Source: Triticum aestivum (Eukaryota; Streptophyta; Magnoliopsida; Poales; Poaceae). Taken from it: 64,000 nucleotides of DNA. The notes under the pieces were generated by a model. It had not been told where the DNA came from. It did no database searches and saw nothing but the letters and a program-made list of their open reading frames with translations. The translations under genes were made by a program, and so were the position numbers. Below, in pieces: positions 21,780 through 34,200 of the stretch. The stretch is taken from the NCBI RefSeq assembly GCF_018294505.1, contig NC_057797.1:126857116-126921115 (forward strand), written 5' to 3'. Numbering within the stretch: position 1 is the stretch's first letter; every line of letters starts with the position of its first letter.

Positions 21780-24700
21780 CTGTACATTCTAGAAAACATG
21801 GGTTAAATATATGCCACATTTTTGCAGGCTGACATGTGGGCCAATAGGTCGAAGCCTACGCAGGGCGTTGTCAACTTGGTCAACAAATGATTGTGTCATC
21901 CACAAGCCATTGGATTTATATCCAACGGCCGGCATGCACCTTCAATCTCTCGTCTTCTTCCTCCAGCGTCGCCGGGACCGCCTGGTCCGGCCTCCGGCGG
22001 CTAGCGGCTCTGCTTAGCACGCATCGCTGCGAAGCGCTACCCCACCGCCGGCCAGGCTATCCCTCCACCCCTCGACACCTCCTGTTATTCTCCACAGACT
22101 ACAGCCCCACGCCGCAACAGAACCAGTTATAACCCTTCTCCTCCTCTCAATCTGTGACTCCACTGCCGCGTTTTCCCATCTCCGAGTCGTTCCCGTCCGG
22201 GGCCTCGCCGTCGTCCACCGCCTCGCTGCGTTCGGTGCGGCGTGGTCAACAAACGAGAGTCATCGGAAGAGGACTTTACGTGGAGAGCCTGATGGCTGGG
22301 ACCCACGAGGTCCATGGTCGCACGCAAGGAAAGTTCCTCCTTATTAAGCTGAAAAAAATGTTTCCTCCACCTGACAGCTGGGACCCACCGGCTGTATCTT
22401 CGCACGGAAGGAAGTGCCTCCTTGTTTTGCGAAAAAAATTATTCATCCCGTTGACAGCTGGGACCCGTCAGATTTGGTGACTGACTTGTGGGCCTACTAA
22501 GCGGACGTGTACGCACGGCTTTGTCAACTTAATCAACAAATGATTCTAGCAGCTGGACCGTTGGATGTTAATCCAACAGCCGTGCTCCTTCTTCAACCTC
22601 TGTTCTTGCTCCTGTCTCCCGTGGGCGGCACCGCGGCTGTGCTGCCGCGCACCCGAACCAGTGAAGTTTCCCACTCCTCTCCATCTGCGACTCCACTGCA
22701 GCTTAATAAATAGTAACGTCTTCGGTTTTAGCCCGGTTTTCCGTAGATTAACCGGGCAATTCTCTTCTTCTTAATTAATCGACGAGGCAATTCTTTTGCC
22801 TCCGTTTCGAAAAAAATAAATAGTAACGTCTAACTGAGCCAGTTAGTTAGATGCGTACACTTGGTGTAGTAGGATCTTTATTTAGTTTGATGCATACACT
22901 TGTTCTTTTTTGGTAGCCCTTTTGTAATGATGGCTGATGTTTGGTTTGGAAGAGAGAGCTGCGTCTTCACTCTTCTGGCCTGCTTACTGCTTCTGTTGCA
23001 CCCCCAGCCCTGGTTGCTGCTGCTGCTGTTTTCAATGTACAATCAGTAGTATATTTCGTCTGTTGGTTGAATAAATGTGTTGTTAGAACGACAAACACAA
23101 TGTTTTGGAAGTCGTTGCACGGTTCGATCCTTTAGTGCCCGTACCGTACGTAGCGCATACTATTTATCGTACGGAACACATTTTTTTGAAACTCGGAACA
23201 CATTTTCCACTTGTTGATAACATGCAGCCCACTGATGAAGGCCCAATAGAGAAGCCCATAATTAACTGGAAGGGAGGCTCTCACATGAATCCGGCCCAGG
23301 TACATGCTCATGGTCCCTAAACATAAATAAGTAAAATAAATAAATAAAGCTAAATGCTCATGCACAGTTCTTTGGGAAAATAGGTAGCCCAGTATTTCTT
23401 TTTGAAGAATACCCAAGCTAGGCCTATTTGTTTTCTTCGAATTGCTGGGATGCAAATCTTTCAAGACGAGGAGGGATGCATTCCGGCCTGGCTTAAGAGT
23501 ATGGTCAATGTCTGTTAAAAGTAATATCAAAAGGGGTTGAAAATTCCAAAAAAATTATAGCAAATGGGATATACGTTTCTTTTTTTGTTTTTGTTCTTCA
23601 CTGATATCTTATACGTATTTCATTGGATTTAACATGACATAGTACTAATTTATTTTTAAATTTGTTTTAGTATGGCTATTAATTTTTGGATTAAGAATAT
23701 TTCATGCCCCAGCAAAAATATGCCAATTTTCAAAATTTCCCACATATTTAGTTAATTTTTTGACCCTGGTACTGACCAGAAAATGGCCAGCAATTCTAAA
23801 AATGGAAAACGGGCTGCAATAAATTCCATATGAATTAGAAAATGAGTAAAAATTATAAAAATAATAGCAAATGGACTGTACACGCCATAGATTTCGAGGC
23901 TGACTTGTTTACGCAAGGCTTTGTCAGTGAACACACGATTCTAGCAGCAGTTAGTGTTGGATGTCCATCCAACGGCCGACATGCTTCTTCAGTCTCTGAT
24001 CTTTCTACTCCAGCCGCCTAAACTAGCGCGGGCAGGACTGCCTGCTCCCTCCTCTTGTGTCCCGCTGTGATGCCGCACAGGCTTCCTCAGCCCACCCTAC
24101 TCCCTCCGCTGGCCTGGCCGCACGCAATCAACTGCCTACTTATTACGCAAAAAAATGATTCCTCCCACTGACATCTGGGCGCACCGATTGGGAGGCTGAC
24201 CTATGGGCCTACTAAGTTGACGCGTACGCAGGGCTTGTCAACTTAGTCAACAGACGATTCTAGCAGCAGTAACCGTTGGATTTGAATCGAACGGTCCTGC
24301 TGCTTCTTCAATCGCTGCTCTTCTTGCACCAGCCGCCCAAACCAGCGCCCGGGAGACCGCCTGCTCCTGCCTCCAGTGGCCGGCTGTGCTGCCGATGAGG
24401 CCTCATCGCCCCCTACTACTCCCACCGCTAGCCAGGCCCTGCGGCGACGGCAGCCTCACACCGCAGCCGAACCAGTGAACCCTCATACTCCTATCCGCGT
24501 GGGCATCCACTACCGTGTCTTCCCCGGCTCTGCGTCGTCCCCTTCCTAGGCCTCGCCGTCGTCCACCGCCTTGGTGCTCTCGGCGCGGCGTGGTCAACAT
24601 GGTCAACGACATTCCATCGGAAGAGTACTGTACGTGGAGAGGCTGACAGCTGGGTCCACGGCCACAGCCCAGTTTTTTTGTGATTTGCCAAGTGAGTCAC

Positions 24701-27000
24701 TTTGTCAGGCCTGTTGGGCTGCAAATCTTTCAAGACGAGGAGAGCTTTCATTCGGCTGGCCGAGAAAATGGCCCATCAGTAATGAGAAATGGGCTGTACA
24801 TTTTTAAAACACATCAAACCGGCAATTAGTTTCAAATATCTTTTTTTCATTTCAAGATTTGAAATTACATTAATTTTTATGCGTGGAGAATTTGTTGGAT
24901 TTTATATTGATATACATTTATTTTTAAAATCAGTTTGAATGTGAGTCAAAATTTCGGGATTAAAAACAGTTCGGACCGCACCGAAATATGCAAAATTTAG
25001 TATAATTTTTTAACCGTGGCCACAATACGGGTTGTAATGCTAACAAAAAGAATATGGGCTCCAAAAAACCCTTCATAGTTAGCAAATGGGCTGTAAATTA
25101 TTAGAAATAATGGCAGATGGGCTGTATGCTGTTTTCCACAGATTTGAGGCTTTCCTAAAAAAAGGTTGACGCACAAGCAGTGACTGTTGGATGGCCATCC
25201 AATCACCGTCGTGCTTCTTCAATCTCTGCTCTTCCTGCTCCAGCCGCTCAAACAGGCGCCGGCGGGACTGCATGCTCCCTCCTCCCCGGGGCCGGCTCTG
25301 CTGCCGCGCAGTCCTCACCGCCCCACCGTACTCCCATCGCTGGCCTAGCCATCCCTCTACTCACCCACACTTGCTGTTATTCTCCGGCGACGGTAGACGA
25401 ACTAGTAAACCCTCGTACAGTCATACTCCCCTCCGCGTGGGAAACAACTGCCGAGACTTCCCTGCCTCCGTGTCGTTCCCTTCCTAGGCCTCGCTGTCGT
25501 CCACCGCCCTGGTGCTCTCGGCGCGGCCTGGTCAACGTGGTCAACGACCGACATGCATCTGAAGTGGACTTTACGTGGAGAGGCCGACAACTGGGTCCAC
25601 AGCCGCATGCAAGGAAATGCCTCCTTATTACGCGCAAAATAATGATTCCTCCACCTGACATTAGGGACCCACCGAAAGGGCCTCTGTATTTCGCGAAAAA
25701 AACGTTACCGCCGCTGACATCTCGGACCCACCAGCTATATCTTTGCAGGTGCAAGGAAGTGCCTCCTTATTATGCACAAAAAAAATGAATACTCCCCCTA
25801 TTAGCTGGGACCCAGTATAGTGGCAGGCTGACTTGTGGGCCTACTAAGTTGACGGGGACGGAGGGCTTTGTCAACTTAGTCAATATGCACGATTCTAGCT
25901 CCAGTGACCGTACGATGTCCATCCAACGGCCGTAGTGCTTCTTCAACCTCTGGTCTTCTTGCTCAAGCCGCCCAAACCAGCGCCGGTCGTGCCTTGTGCT
26001 CCTGCCTCCTGTGGCTGGCTGCGATGCGGCGGAGGCCTCACCGCCCCTACTACTCCCACCGTTGGCCAGTCCATCCCTATACTCACCCACACCCCCTGTT
26101 ATTCTACGACGATGGCAACCTCACACCGCAGCGAACCAGTGAACCCTCGTACTCCTGTACGCGTGGGTATCCACTATCGTGTCTTCCCCGGCTCCGTGTC
26201 GTCCCCTTCCTAGGCCTCGCCGTCGTCCACCGCCCTGGTGCTCTCAGCGTGGCGTGGTCAACGTGGTTGAGGGAGTCCTGGATTAGGGGGTCTCCGGACA
26301 GCCGGACTATATCCTTTGGCCGGATTGTTAGACTATGAAGATACAAGATTGAAGACTTCGTCTCGTGTCCGGATGGGACTCTACTCGGCGTGGAAGGCAA
26401 GCTAGGCAGTATGGATATGGATATCTCCTCCTTTGTAACCGACCTTGTGTAACCCTGACCCTCTCTGGTGTCTATATAATCCGGAGAGTTTTAGTCCGTA
26501 GGACACAACAACAACAACAGACAATCACACCATAGGCTAGCTTCTAGGGTTTAGCCTCTCTGATCTTGTGGTAGATCTACTCTTGTACTACCCATATCAT
26601 CAATATTAATCAAGCAGGACGTAGGGTTTTACCTCCATCAAGAGGGCCCGAACCTGGGTAAAACATCGTTCCCTGCCTCCTGTTACCATCTGCCTTAGAC
26701 GCACAGCTCGGGACCCCCTACCCGAGATCCGCCGGTTTTGACACCGACAGTGGTCAAGGAACAGCTTCCATCAGATGTGGACTGTACGTGGATAGGCTGA
26801 CAGCTAGGTCCACGGCCGCAGCAAGGAAGTGCCTCCTTATTACGTGCAAAATAATTATTCCTCCACCTGACAGCGGGGACCCACCGGACGGGCCATCGTA
26901 TTTCGCCCCCCTGACTGCTGGGACCCACCAGCTACATCTTCGCACGCAAGGAAGTGCCTGACAGTCCGAACCCACCTGGTCGAAGCGTACGTAGCGTTGT
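21780..27000. repeat. Diverged long repeat units of the CACTA right half
   Basis: A block containing GGCTGACTTGTGGGCCTACTAAG, TTTGTCAACTTAGTCAAC, a palindrome around GTTGGATGnnCATCCAAC, then a CT-rich GC-rich part with TCGCCGTCGTCCACCGCC and TGACAGCTGGGACCCACC occurs about six times, near 21830, 22490, 23895, 24195, 25165 and 25820, with AT-rich DNA between. The GC-rich parts give many spurious frames. No conserved coding frame is shared by the units. A solo LTR interrupts the last one. Confidence 0.75.
26268..26749 (+). mobile_element. Solo LTR of the Fatima-like Gypsy family
   Basis: The 482-bp LTR begins TGAGGGAGTCCTGGATTAGG and ends GACACCGACA. GTGGT flanks it on both sides (26263-26267 and 26750-26754), and no internal DNA follows. 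It therefore arose by LTR-LTR recombination of a full element inserted in the CACTA transposon. Confidence 0.95.
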
Positions 27001-27922
27001 CATTCTGGTCGTGAACATCTACGTACATATATACTGGTGGATGTAGATGCGCGCACGTGTCATAGTAGAGGCGGCCAGGGTGCAAGAAAGAAAATACGGC
27101 CACGTATGTGTACATACGGGCGGGGTCTCGAATGCCTACTCGTGCATACATACGGCCAGGGCTCATGTACATGGCTGGGTCGGAACGGAGAAACAGCGTC
27201 GTCGTCGTGTTCATGGGGAGGCAACGGAATGCGTCGTGTTCATGGGGAGGCAACGGAATGCGTGGTCGTGTTCATCGGGAGGGCTTGGACGGAACAGGCG
27301 ATGGAAACGAGGCCTGGCGTACCGCAAAACGGAGCAAACGGCCTTGTGTTCGGCCGACCACGTTCGAAACGGGATCCTGTTCATCTGGAGGGGTCTGGCG
27401 TACCGCAAAATGGAGGAAACGGACCTCCTACGGTCGAAACGGGGGTCCTGTTGATCGGGAGGGGTGTGGCGTACCGCAAAACGGATGAAACGGACTTGTG
27501 TTGGAGCGCTACAGTCAAAACGGGGGTCCTGTTCATCGAGAGGGGTGTGGCGTACCGTAAAACGGGACTCCACGGGATACTGTTCATCTCCACCGTCGAC
27601 CCCCTCCAGCCTCCACGAGCTACTGTTCATCCACCGTCGACCTCCTCCAGCCTCCACCTACGACTGTTCATCCATGGGCTCCTATTCATCCAGCCTCCAC
27701 CGCGCGCTACTCCACCTGCTACTGTTCAACCAGCCCTCTCCACGGGCTCCTGCTCAACCACCCCTCCACGGGCTACTATTCATCCTGCCCTCCACCATCT
27801 ACTGTTCATCCAGCCCTCCACGGGGTGGTCCTGTTCATCCAGCCCTCCACGGGGTCCTGTTCATCCAGCCCCAACCGGCTCGATCGATCGGGGTCCTGTT
27901 CATCCAGAGGCAACACCACGGG
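27000..27922. repeat. Short tandem arrays near the CACTA right end
   Basis: Three arrays follow each other: a 28-bp unit with GTTCATGGGGAGGCAACGGA (about 27220-27280); four units of about 80 bp containing TGGCGTACCGCAAAACGG (27310-27560); and about eleven units of about 27 bp centred on CTGTTCATCCAGCCCTCCAC (27580-27915). Long reading frames here result from the array. Confidence 0.8.
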
Positions 27923-28299
27923 NNNNNNNNNNNNNNNNNNNNNNNNNNNNNNNNNNNNNNNNNNNNNNNNNNNNNNNNNNNNNNNNNNNNNNNNNNNNNN
28001 NNNNNNNNNNNNNNNNNNNNNNNNNNNNNNNNNNNNNNNNNNNNNNNNNNNNNNNNNNNNNNNNNNNNNNNNNNNNNNNNNNNNNNNNNNNNNNNNNNNN
28101 NNNNNNNNNNNNNNNNNNNNNNNNNNNNNNNNNNNNNNNNNNNNNNNNNNNNNNNNNNNNNNNNNNNNNNNNNNNNNNNNNNNNNNNNNNNNNNNNNNNN
28201 NNNNNNNNNNNNNNNNNNNNNNNNNNNNNNNNNNNNNNNNNNNNNNNNNNNNNNNNNNNNNNNNNNNNNNNNNNNNNNNNNNNNNNNNNNNNNNNNNNN
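27923..28299. other. Assembly gap, 377 N
   Basis: The gap lies within tandem repeats; AGAGGCAACA occurs just before it (27906) and just after it (28300). The true length may differ from the number of Ns. Frames crossing it are artefacts. Confidence 0.99.
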
Positions 28300-28500
28300 A
28301 GAGGCAACATCGATCGGCTTCAGTTAGCAGCAGTAGCGAAGGAATCGCTCGATCGGGTTCAGTTAACATCCATCGATCAATCGCTCGGGTTCAGTAATGC
28401 GTAGCCTGTAGTGCAATCGCTCGGGTTCAGTTAGAGCCCAACGCCTCGCTCGGGTTCAGTTAGAGCCACCGCCTCGCACACACGCGCGTATCTGTACAAG
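28300..28500. repeat. CGCTCGGGTTCAGTTA repeats
   Basis: Four copies of a motif like TCGCTCGGGTTCAGTTAGAG lie at about 28345-28470 in the right subterminal part of the CACTA element. Confidence 0.7.
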
Positions 28501-28784
28501 AGAAGCGCGCATCGCTCGGCCCCCGACCTCCCACCGTAACCGGGAACTCCCCGAAATTTTCCTCGCCCTCGCTTCTACCACGGTTTTTTCCGTCATGGAC
28601 GGCCCAAAGAATGTCATGCAGCTGCGTCTCCGGCCCGCCCAGGACGAAAAGCCCATTTTCTGTCATGATTTTTTGTCATAGAAGTAGGAGCCCACCACAT
28701 CTATGATGATACTGGGTTTTGTCACAATTATCGTCATAGGAGTATCATATGTATGACATAATTTTTTTCGTTCGGCCCAAAATG

Positions 28785-28809
28785 TCACGGATGTGTCTTT
28801 TTTGTAGTG
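28785..28809 (-). repeat. CACTA right terminal inverted repeat
   Basis: Read on the minus strand it begins CACTACAAAAAAGACAC and ends ATCCGTGA, pairing with 8422-8447. Confidence 0.85.
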
Positions 28810-28812
28810 AGA

Positions 28813-29239
28813 TATGCCCTCCCGAGGAAGAACAGGGCATGGCGGCGGCTCCATCTCTTGGATCACGATAATTCTTTCTCCCTATTTTTTTTCTGGAATA
28901 ATGTGATTTTATAGTATCAGGGGGGTCATCAGCGGGGCCACTAGGAGGGTATAACCCACCTGGGCGCGCCAAGAGAGGGGGCGCGCCCTGGTGGGTTGTG
29001 CCCACCCAGGGGCCCCTCTCTGGTGGGTCTTGGCTCCAGTAATTCTTATTATTGATATAAAAAATCCTCAGAAAGTTTCGTTCCATTCCGAGAACTTTTA
29101 TTTCTGCACAAAAACAACACCATGGTAGTTCTACTGAAAACAGGGTCAGTCTGGGGTTAGTTTCATTTAAATCATGCAAATTAGAGTCCAAAACAAGAGG
29201 AAAATCGTGAGAAAAAGTAGATACGTTGGAGACGTATCA
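28813..29239 (-). repeat. Athila-type 3' LTR, proximal segment
   Basis: This is the U3-side segment, starting TGATACGTCTCCAACGTATC on the minus strand. It includes palindromic GGCGCGCC-type sequence at 28960-29000. The join to 8421 across the CACTA element restores one LTR. Confidence 0.75.
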
Positions 29240-29253
29240 ACTCCCCCAAGCTT
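29240..29253 (-). other. Polypurine tract of the Athila-type element
   Basis: On the minus strand AAGCTTGGGGGAGT directly precedes the LTR start at 29239. This fixes the element's orientation and shows that this LTR is the 3' one. Confidence 0.75.
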
Positions 29254-30697
29254 AAACCTTTGCTTGTCCTCAAGCAATTCAGTTGATAAACTAAAACTGA
29301 GAAATGAAAAACTTTTACGAACTCTTTTGCTCTTGTTTGCATGAATAAGCTTAAACCGCATCCAGGTTTTCAGCCAACATTATAACTAACCGTGTCAATA
29401 ATAACTCTTAAAGATTATAATGATTCATATCAATTACATAATCAGCTAGCGAGCAATAATAAGATATCTCAAACAACAACACATTGTCAAAACAATCATG
29501 ATATAATACGACAATAATGGTATCTCGCTAGCCCTTTCTGAGACCGCAAAACATAATGCAGAGCACCTCCGAAGTTCAAGCAGCGACTAAACATTGTAAT
29601 TCATGGTAGAAAAGATCCAATCATGATGCACCCAACATTAGCTATACACAATGCATGAATCATGACTGCTGTGCTCAACTCAGTCTCTGGCGCTTGTTTA
29701 TAGAAGGTGATGACACAACATAAAAGTAAATAGAAGGTCCCTTCACAGAGGGAAGCAGTGATTTGCATAGGTGCCAGAGCTCAAGTTTTGAAAACATAGA
29801 TAAATGATTATTTTGAGACATGCACCCTTCTTATTCACTTCACGACCATCAGTTATCAACATCTTCCGTGCTAAGCACGCTAGTGGCGGTTCCCAAGCGG
29901 AAAGTAAAGGTTTTGACTCCATTGGGAGTTTTTTGTTTGATTATTCAAGAGATGAACTCTTTTTGTATCTTGTATTTTGGGACTGGGCATCCCTATTACC
30001 GCCCATTTCCTCATGCGATGGCGAGTGAATAAACACTTGACCTGAGGATAACATGCTTAGCACGGAAGATATCGACCACCTCCGGTCGTTCCATGAACGA
30101 TCCAGGCACACAAAGCGGATAATTTTTAGAAGTTTTTAGAGGTGGCACATGCAAATTTACTGAGGACGGCAGGGTAATACCGTATATAGGTAGGTATGGT
30201 GGACTCATCTGGAATAAATTTGGGTTCAAGGTTTTTGATGTACAAGCAGAATTCCCACTTAGTACAGGTGAATGCTAGCAATTTAAGACTGGGAAGCGGT
30301 AGCTAGAGAGCAACAACGATCATAACTAGGCATTATGCATAAGTAACATTGGACACTAGCATGAGTAGGATATGATCACCATGAACATAAATATTATAGA
30401 GGCTATGTTGGTTTTGATTCAACTACATGCATAGACATGTACCAAGTCAAGCCACTCGAACATTTAAAGGAGGATACCATATCATCATACTACATCACAA
30501 TCATTTTAACGCTATGTTGATATACAAGATAAATCAATATCCACTCCCAGCTACTTATGCATGGCATGAGAAACTATAATCTCTAATTGTCATTGCAAAC
30601 ATGTTTAATCATAATGGGCTGAAGCCTGGATACTAGGTTAAACATATTTACATAGACATAACAAGTCAAGTTCATACCAGTTTCTCCTTGCCACGGT
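29254..30697 (-). other. Non-coding 3' internal region of the Athila-type element
   Basis: AT-rich DNA without a supported gene. It contains a 17-bp perfect inverted repeat at 29861-29877 and 30054-30070. The region ends abruptly at the LTR of element B. Confidence 0.6.
29861..30070. repeat. 17-bp perfect inverted repeat spanning 210 bp
   Basis: ATCTTCCGTGCTAAGCA at 29861-29877 is repeated in inverse at 30054-30070. The 176-bp interval is unique by eye. Confidence 0.85.
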
Positions 30698-31168
30698 TGA
30701 GGGAGTCCTTGACTACGGGGTCCTCGGGTGTCCGGGCTATGCAACATGGGCCGGACTAATAGGCCGTGAAGATACAAGATAGAAGACTTTCCTCATGTAC
30801 GGATGTGACTCTCCTTTGCGTGGAAGGCAAGCTTGGCGTGCGGATATGAATATTCCTTTCTCTGTAAACCGACTCTGTACAACCCTAGCCCCCTCGGGTG
30901 TCTATATAAACCGAAGGGTTTAGTCCATAGAGATAATCATAATCATACAGGCTAGACAACTATGGTTTAGCCATTATGATCTCGTGGTAGATCAACTCTT
31001 GTAACCCTTATACTCATTAAAGTCAATCAAGCAGGACGTAGGGTATTACCTCCATCAAGAAGGCCCGAACCTGGGTAAACATCGTGTCCCTTGTCTCCTG
31101 TTACCATCAATCCTTAGACACACAGTTCGGGACCCCCTACCCGAGATCTGCCGGTTTTGACACCGACA
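30698..31168 (+). repeat. 5' LTR of element B
   Basis: The 471-bp LTR begins TGAGGGAGTCC and ends GACACCGACA. It contains the TATA box of this family (CTATATAAACC). ACGGT at 30693-30697 would be the left TSD; the right copy is outside. Confidence 0.9.
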
Positions 31169-31191
31169 TTGGTGCTTTCATTGAGAGTTCC
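31169..31191 (+). promoter_or_regulatory. Primer-binding site of element B
   Basis: TTGGTGCTTTCATTGAGAG directly follows the LTR. Its complement ends in CCA, as a tRNA 3' end would. The same sequence follows the LTRs of C and E. Confidence 0.65.
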
Positions 31192-31215
31192 ACTGTGTCG
31201 TTGTCAAAAGGCTCG

Positions 31216-34200
31216 ATGGCTCCATTAATCATCTACAACAATACTGTCGCGAAGGAGATTTTTCTCCCCGGCCAGATCTTTGTATTCGGCGGCTTCGCAC
31301 TGCGGGCCAACTAGGTTGGCCACCTGGAGCAGATCGACAGCTACGCCCCTGGTCACCAGATCAGTTTTGGAAACATGAACTATGTCGCTGATATCCGAGG
31401 AGAGTTGATCTTCCAAGGGTTCGCGGACTCAACCACCGCTCCGGCCTTAGATCCGAAGTGTGTCATCAGGTCCGAAGACGGGAGTCTAGAGCCCGCCAGA
31501 CTCTCTGCGGCCTTAGAGCTCAACACCGAAAGAATAGTGTCTCCTGCAATCATTGCAAGGTTGGACTCTTCTCCGGATACTACTTCCGAACCATGGAGGC
31601 CCACGTCATGCGAGCTCAGCCCAGAAACTTCCGACCATATCCAAACCCTGCTCTTAAATGGGGCCTTGGACCTAATGCGATCCCTCATCATCACAGAGGA
31701 ACCGCTTCTGAACCACGCCCAGTCCGGACTAGGGGCGGGAAATAGGGAATTTTACTTCCCACCCACCACCCACTTCATAGCCACTGTCAAGGACCTAACC
31801 GACATGCTTGATTACGCCTTAGAAGACATCGACGGTATGGACGATGATGCCAGAGAGGAACAAGCCCAAAACCCGCCGGTCACTGGACGTTGGACGGCCA
31901 GCTCGTATGACGTATACATAGTGGATACACCCAAAAACGGCGACGGCGATGATGAGAAAAGCCCAGTCGAGGACGAACCTCCGGAGATACCGCCGAAACG
32001 TCGACGTTAGCGGCGCCGCCCTAAATCGCATAGCGGCAAGAACAGCAATACCGGCACCGAAGACAATGATACTCCGGAGAACGCCGAAGACCCCATTGAA
32101 CCAACATCCGAACATGATGATCAGGAGGACGGGCAAATTGATCCCGACGAGAAAGCAAGGAACGAAGACTCGAAGGACAAAAACTATCTTCCACTCTCCG
32201 AGGACGACGTGAGCCTCGGCGACGAAGATTTTATCGTGCTAGAGGAACCCCTCGAACAAGAGCGCTTCAAGCGCCGGCGAATAGCTACGACTAGAAGCCT
32301 AAAAAAGAAACAGCAACAGCTTCATGCTGACCAAGATCTTCTCGATGATAGATGGTCTAATGTCCTGGTGGCCGAAGAGTACGGACTCGAACGCCCAACA
32401 AAGAGTCACCTGAAGCGTAAGGTGCTACCCCAATTCGATGACGAGGCGCTGGAGCCCATACCGCCCGCACGTAATGCGGCTACCTGACCGAACCGACCAC
32501 CACGTGGCCAGGGCAGAATAGTAACTCAAGCCGAACACCAGCCCGCTCCACCTCGCCGTAAAAGCAGAGAAACAACAGCTCGGAGACACACATACGACCT
32601 ACGACAGGACCTGGAAAATAGGGAAGGTCAGACCAGGTCAATCTACGGATCACGGGGGCGTGCTCCGGTGCGAGAGAAGGGATATCAAGCCTGGTGCGAG
32701 AAACACAACCAACCCCGGGCTGAAAACTGCACACAGAATCCATCCGAACTACGTCATGACATGGCTCGATATAGAGGCGCCGCACACCCCCTATGCTTCA
32801 CCAATGAGGTGAGGGAGCACGAGTTCCCTGAAGGGTTCAAACCCATGAACATAGAATCATACGACGGCACAACAGATCCCGCAGTATGGATTGAAGACTT
32901 TCTTCTCCACATTCACATGGCTCGCGGTGATGATCTCCACGCCATCAAATACCTTCCCCTCAAACTTAAGGGACCAGCACGGCACTGGCTGAACAGTCTA
33001 CCAGAAAATTCTATCGGTAGCTGGGAGGACCCGGAGGACGCATTCAGAGACAACTTCCAAGGTACCTATGTTCGCCCCCCAGATGTTGATGACCTTAGCC
33101 ACATAATCCAGCAACCCGGGGAATCGGCCCGACAGCTTTGGACAAGGTTCCTAATAAAAAAGAACCAGATTGTCAATTGTCCAGACGCAGAGGCCCTCGT
33201 AGCCTTCAAACATAGCGTCCGAGACGAGTGGCTCGCCCGACATCTCGGCCAAGAAAGGCCAAAGTCCATGGCATCCCTCACCGCACTTATGACCCATTTT
33301 TGCGTGGGAGAAGATAGCTGGCTCACTCATAGAAGCAATAGCACCAGCGACCCTGGTACCTCCGAAACCAGGGACAGCAATGGCAAGCCACGACACGACA
33401 AGCATAAGCGTGAAAAAACAATGAAGGAACGCAAGACATGGCGGTTAACGCCGGATTCAGCGGCTCCAAACCCGGTCAACGGAAAAAGCCATTCAAGGCA
33501 AACAGAGATGGCCCATCCAGTCTAGACAGAATACTTGATCGGCCTTGCCAGATTCATGGTACCCCCGATAAACCCGGCAATAATACCAACAGAAATTGTT
33601 GGGTCTTCAAACAAGTCGGCAAGCTTAACACCGAACACAAGGGAAAGGGGTCGCCAAGCGACGATGATGACCAAGAGCATCGTCAGCCGAACACAAGGGG
33701 ACAGAAGCAATTTCCCCCTGAGGTAAAAACAATGAATATGATATATGTCACACATATCCCTAGGAGGGAGTGCAAATGTGCACTATGGGACGTCTACGCC
33801 ATGGAGCCGGTCGCCCCCAAATTTAACCCATGGTCGGCTTGTTCGATCACCTTCGATTGAAAGGACCACCCAACCAGTATCCGTCATGGAGGTTCGCAGC
33901 TTTGGTCCTCGATCCAATCATCAGGGGATTCCATCTTACCGAGTCCCCATGGATGGCAGCAGCAGTCTCAATCCACTTTATCAAGACACTGTCCGCAAAA
34001 TGGGTATTGATCCGTCAAGAATCAAACCCACTAGAACTACCTTCAAAGGAGTAATACCTGGAAAAGAGGCCCGCTGTATGGGCTCAATCACGCTGGAAGT
34101 AGTCTTCGGCTCGCAGGACAACTTCCAAAGTAAAGACTTGATCTTCAACATCGTCCCCTTCCGCAGCGGCTATCACGCAGTGCTCGCACGAACTTGTTTT

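Larger units (their letters stand above)
8422..28809. mobile_element. Complete CACTA transposon, Caspar-like, non-autonomous
   Basis: The element is 20,388 bp, bounded by imperfect terminal inverted repeats starting CACTACAAAAAA and flanked by AGA on both sides. It sits inside one LTR that continues on either side. The subterminal regions are rich in GGCCC-type repeats, as in Caspar elements. I find no reading frame with the transposase (TNPD) of autonomous CACTA elements; instead there are degenerate gene-like modules, tandem arrays, two MITEs and a solo LTR. It would need a transposase in trans. A 377-base gap at 27923-28299 is too short to hide a full transposase. Confidence 0.85.
7438..30697 (-). 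mobile_element. Athila-type Gypsy element, Sabrina-like, 3' LTR and 3' internal part
   Basis: On the minus strand this reads internal DNA (30697 to 29240), a polypurine tract, then the 3' LTR from TGATACGTCTCC at 29239 to GGGTTACCA at 7438. The LTR is split by the CACTA element at 8422-28809. Without it the LTR is about 1.41 kb. The LTR sequence and its GGCGCGCC-rich part resemble Athila-lineage elements of wheat. The internal DNA is cut at 30697 by Gypsy element B, so gag, pol and the 5' LTR lie beyond the window. Confidence 0.7.

Noticed and set aside
21780..26270. Many frames of 60-200 codons in the CACTA right half
   Set aside because: The units share DNA but not a reading frame, so the frames are not selected.
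27037..28404. A 455-codon plus-strand frame
   Set aside because: It crosses the 377-N gap and lies in short tandem arrays; the protein pattern is only the repeat unit.
26268..31168. LTRs at 26268 and 30698 as a pair
   Set aside because: The first has its own perfect TSD and lies inside the CACTA element, which closes at 28809 between them.
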